Assembly (NCBI GenBank): GCA_007121755.1
Contig: SKJZ01000271.1
Location: forward strand, 1 to 6,808
Direction: 5' to 3'
Length of the DNA stretch: 6,808 bases
Origin: Halorhodospira sp.
Lineage (GTDB): Bacteria > Pseudomonadota > Gammaproteobacteria > Nitrococcales > Halorhodospiraceae
Part shown: positions 6,149 to 6,808 of the stretch, piece after piece
Layout of the letters: every line of letters starts with the position of its first letter
How positions within the stretch are numbered: position 1 is the first letter of the stretch
The notes under the pieces: generated by a model
The model's input: the letters and a program-made list of their open reading frames with translations, nothing else
Database searches by the model: none
Told to the model about the DNA's origin: nothing
Position numbers and translations under genes: made by a program

Positions 6149-6164
6149 CGTGGTGATGACCACG
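6149..6164. promoter_or_regulatory. Perfect 6-bp dyad in the HD-GYP leader
   Basis: CGTGGT at 6149-6154 and ACCACG at 6159-6164 are perfect inverted repeats separated by GATG, about 33-49 bases upstream of the HD-GYP ATG. It could be a regulator's operator or a small leader hairpin. No convincing promoter was found nearby; the best candidate on the minus strand is CTGAAA (6253-6258) and TACAGT (6230-6235) with a 17-base spacer, each matching consensus at only four of six positions. No regulator can be named. Confidence 0.3.
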
Positions 6165-6262
6165 CAACCTTCAAGGCTCCATGGTCCGAGAGATTAGCCT
6201 TTTGCGGTGGAGAGAGGTATCGGGGTGATACTGTAAAGTTTGTCAGGGATTCTTTCAGTGGG

Positions 6263-6808
6263 TCAGGGTTCGGGCGTGGCGAGGCCCGCCGTCAAGGCGT
6301 AGCGGATCACATCGGCCGACTTGCGTACGCCGAGCTTCCGCATGATTCGGGCGCGGTGGGTCTCCACGGTCTTGACGCTGATGGAGAGACGGATGCCGAT
6401 CTCTTTGCTGGTGAGGCCTGCGGCGATCAGGGAGACGATCTGTTGCTCCCGCTGGCTCAACTCGGGGGTGGGGGATGGTGTCGTACCGGTATGGATGTCG
6501 ACCCCGGTCAGGGAGGCGCTGACGAAGCGTTCCCCCCGGAGCACGGCGCGCACCGCGTAGAGTAGGTCGTCCATGGCGTCGTCCTTGAGCAGATAGCCGC
6601 GGGCGCCGGTTTGAAACGCCGCCTCCATCAGACTGTGATCGTTGTGCATGGTCAGGAAGATGATCTCCGCGGTGCAACCGGCCTGGCGGATCTGCCGGCT
6701 GGCCTCGATGCCGTCGAGATCGGGCAGCGAGATGTCCATGACGATCAACCCAGGTTGGAGGTCCACGGCCCGCTGTACCGCCTCGGTACCGGTGCGCGCC
6801 TCGGCGAT
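6263..6808 (-). CDS. NarL/FixJ-family (LuxR-type) response regulator, partial (N-terminus off right edge)
   Basis: Two-component response regulator: a receiver domain phosphorylated by a sensor kinase controls a DNA-binding domain. The visible 181 residues start inside the receiver. About 30 N-terminal residues, including the acidic pair that binds magnesium, are outside the window. The phospho-acceptor is Asp25 of the fragment (LIVMDISLPDLDG), followed by the conserved Thr53 (FLTMHND) and Lys75 (GYLLKDD). A Thr/Pro-rich linker (about 106-116) leads to the helix-turn-helix (about 117-175) with LSQREQQIVSLIAAGLTSKE and the recognition helix region SVKTVETHRARIMRKL. The frame stays open to the edge; the GTG at 6766 is internal, not the start, because it would remove the beginning of the receiver. 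The gene ends with TGA at 6263-6265. Its kinase and target genes are not identifiable; the HD-GYP gene immediately downstream is a reasonable but unproven partner. Confidence 0.93.
   Translation of the reverse strand: MAEARTGTEAVQRAVDLQPGLIVMDISLPDLDGIEASRQIRQAGCTAEIIFLTMHNDHSLMEAAFQTGARGYLLKDDAMDDLLYAVRAVLRGERFVSASLTGVDIHTGTTPSPTPELSQREQQIVSLIAAGLTSKEIGIRLSISVKTVETHRARIMRKLGVRKSADVIRYALTAGLATPEP

Noticed and set aside
5537..6565. 342-codon plus-strand frame opposite the HD-GYP and response-regulator genes
   Set aside because: It crosses two well-supported minus-strand genes and their intergenic gap, and its composition is a shadow of them.

Overview
The window is GC-rich DNA, most likely from a gammaproteobacterium. 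That placement is inferred from gene order and protein similarity recalled from memory, not from a search. A divergent xseA and a co-directional guaB-guaA-tadA block is the arrangement known from Pseudomonas and relatives, and the protein motifs match the E. coli enzymes closely. The genus cannot be fixed from the sequence alone; Chromatiales/Ectothiorhodospiraceae-type organisms are one possibility.

Layout: (1) 1-671, minus strand: N-terminal half of xseA, exonuclease VII large subunit, running off the left edge. (2) 672-804: divergent intergenic region with a convincing sigma-70-type promoter for guaB. (3) 805-4347, plus strand: guaB (IMP dehydrogenase), guaA (GMP synthase) and tadA (tRNA adenosine deaminase), each overlapping the next by about 10 bases, so probably one translationally coupled operon. 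GuaB and GuaA catalyse the two steps from IMP to GMP. TadA makes inosine at the tRNA wobble position. (4) 4348-4879: 532 bases without a believable gene, between convergent genes, packed with nested inverted repeats. (5) 4880-6115, minus strand: a DUF3391 plus HD-GYP protein, a probable cyclic-di-GMP phosphodiesterase. (6) 6263-6808, minus strand: a NarL/FixJ-type response regulator whose N-terminus lies beyond the right edge.

The protein-coding genes are ordinary, full-length and carry their key residues. The part deserving a second look is 4348-4879. It holds at least three consecutive structured units. Element A has a 37-bp outer stem, two inner hairpins with GGGA loops, and flanking TA dinucleotides. 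Element B, only a few bases away, has a 22-bp outer stem around further hairpins. Region C could fold as a compact three-way junction. A simple hairpin resembling dispersed bacterial repeats follows. A and B share the core AGGGATG...CCGTGAA, suggesting related repeat families rather than unrelated hairpins. Whether these are miniature mobile elements, dispersed structured repeats or transcribed RNAs cannot be settled without genome-wide comparison.

The two signalling genes on the right are co-directional with a 147-base gap. They may form a phosphorelay-to-cyclic-di-GMP module, but no sensor kinase is visible and the functional link is inferred only from proximity.
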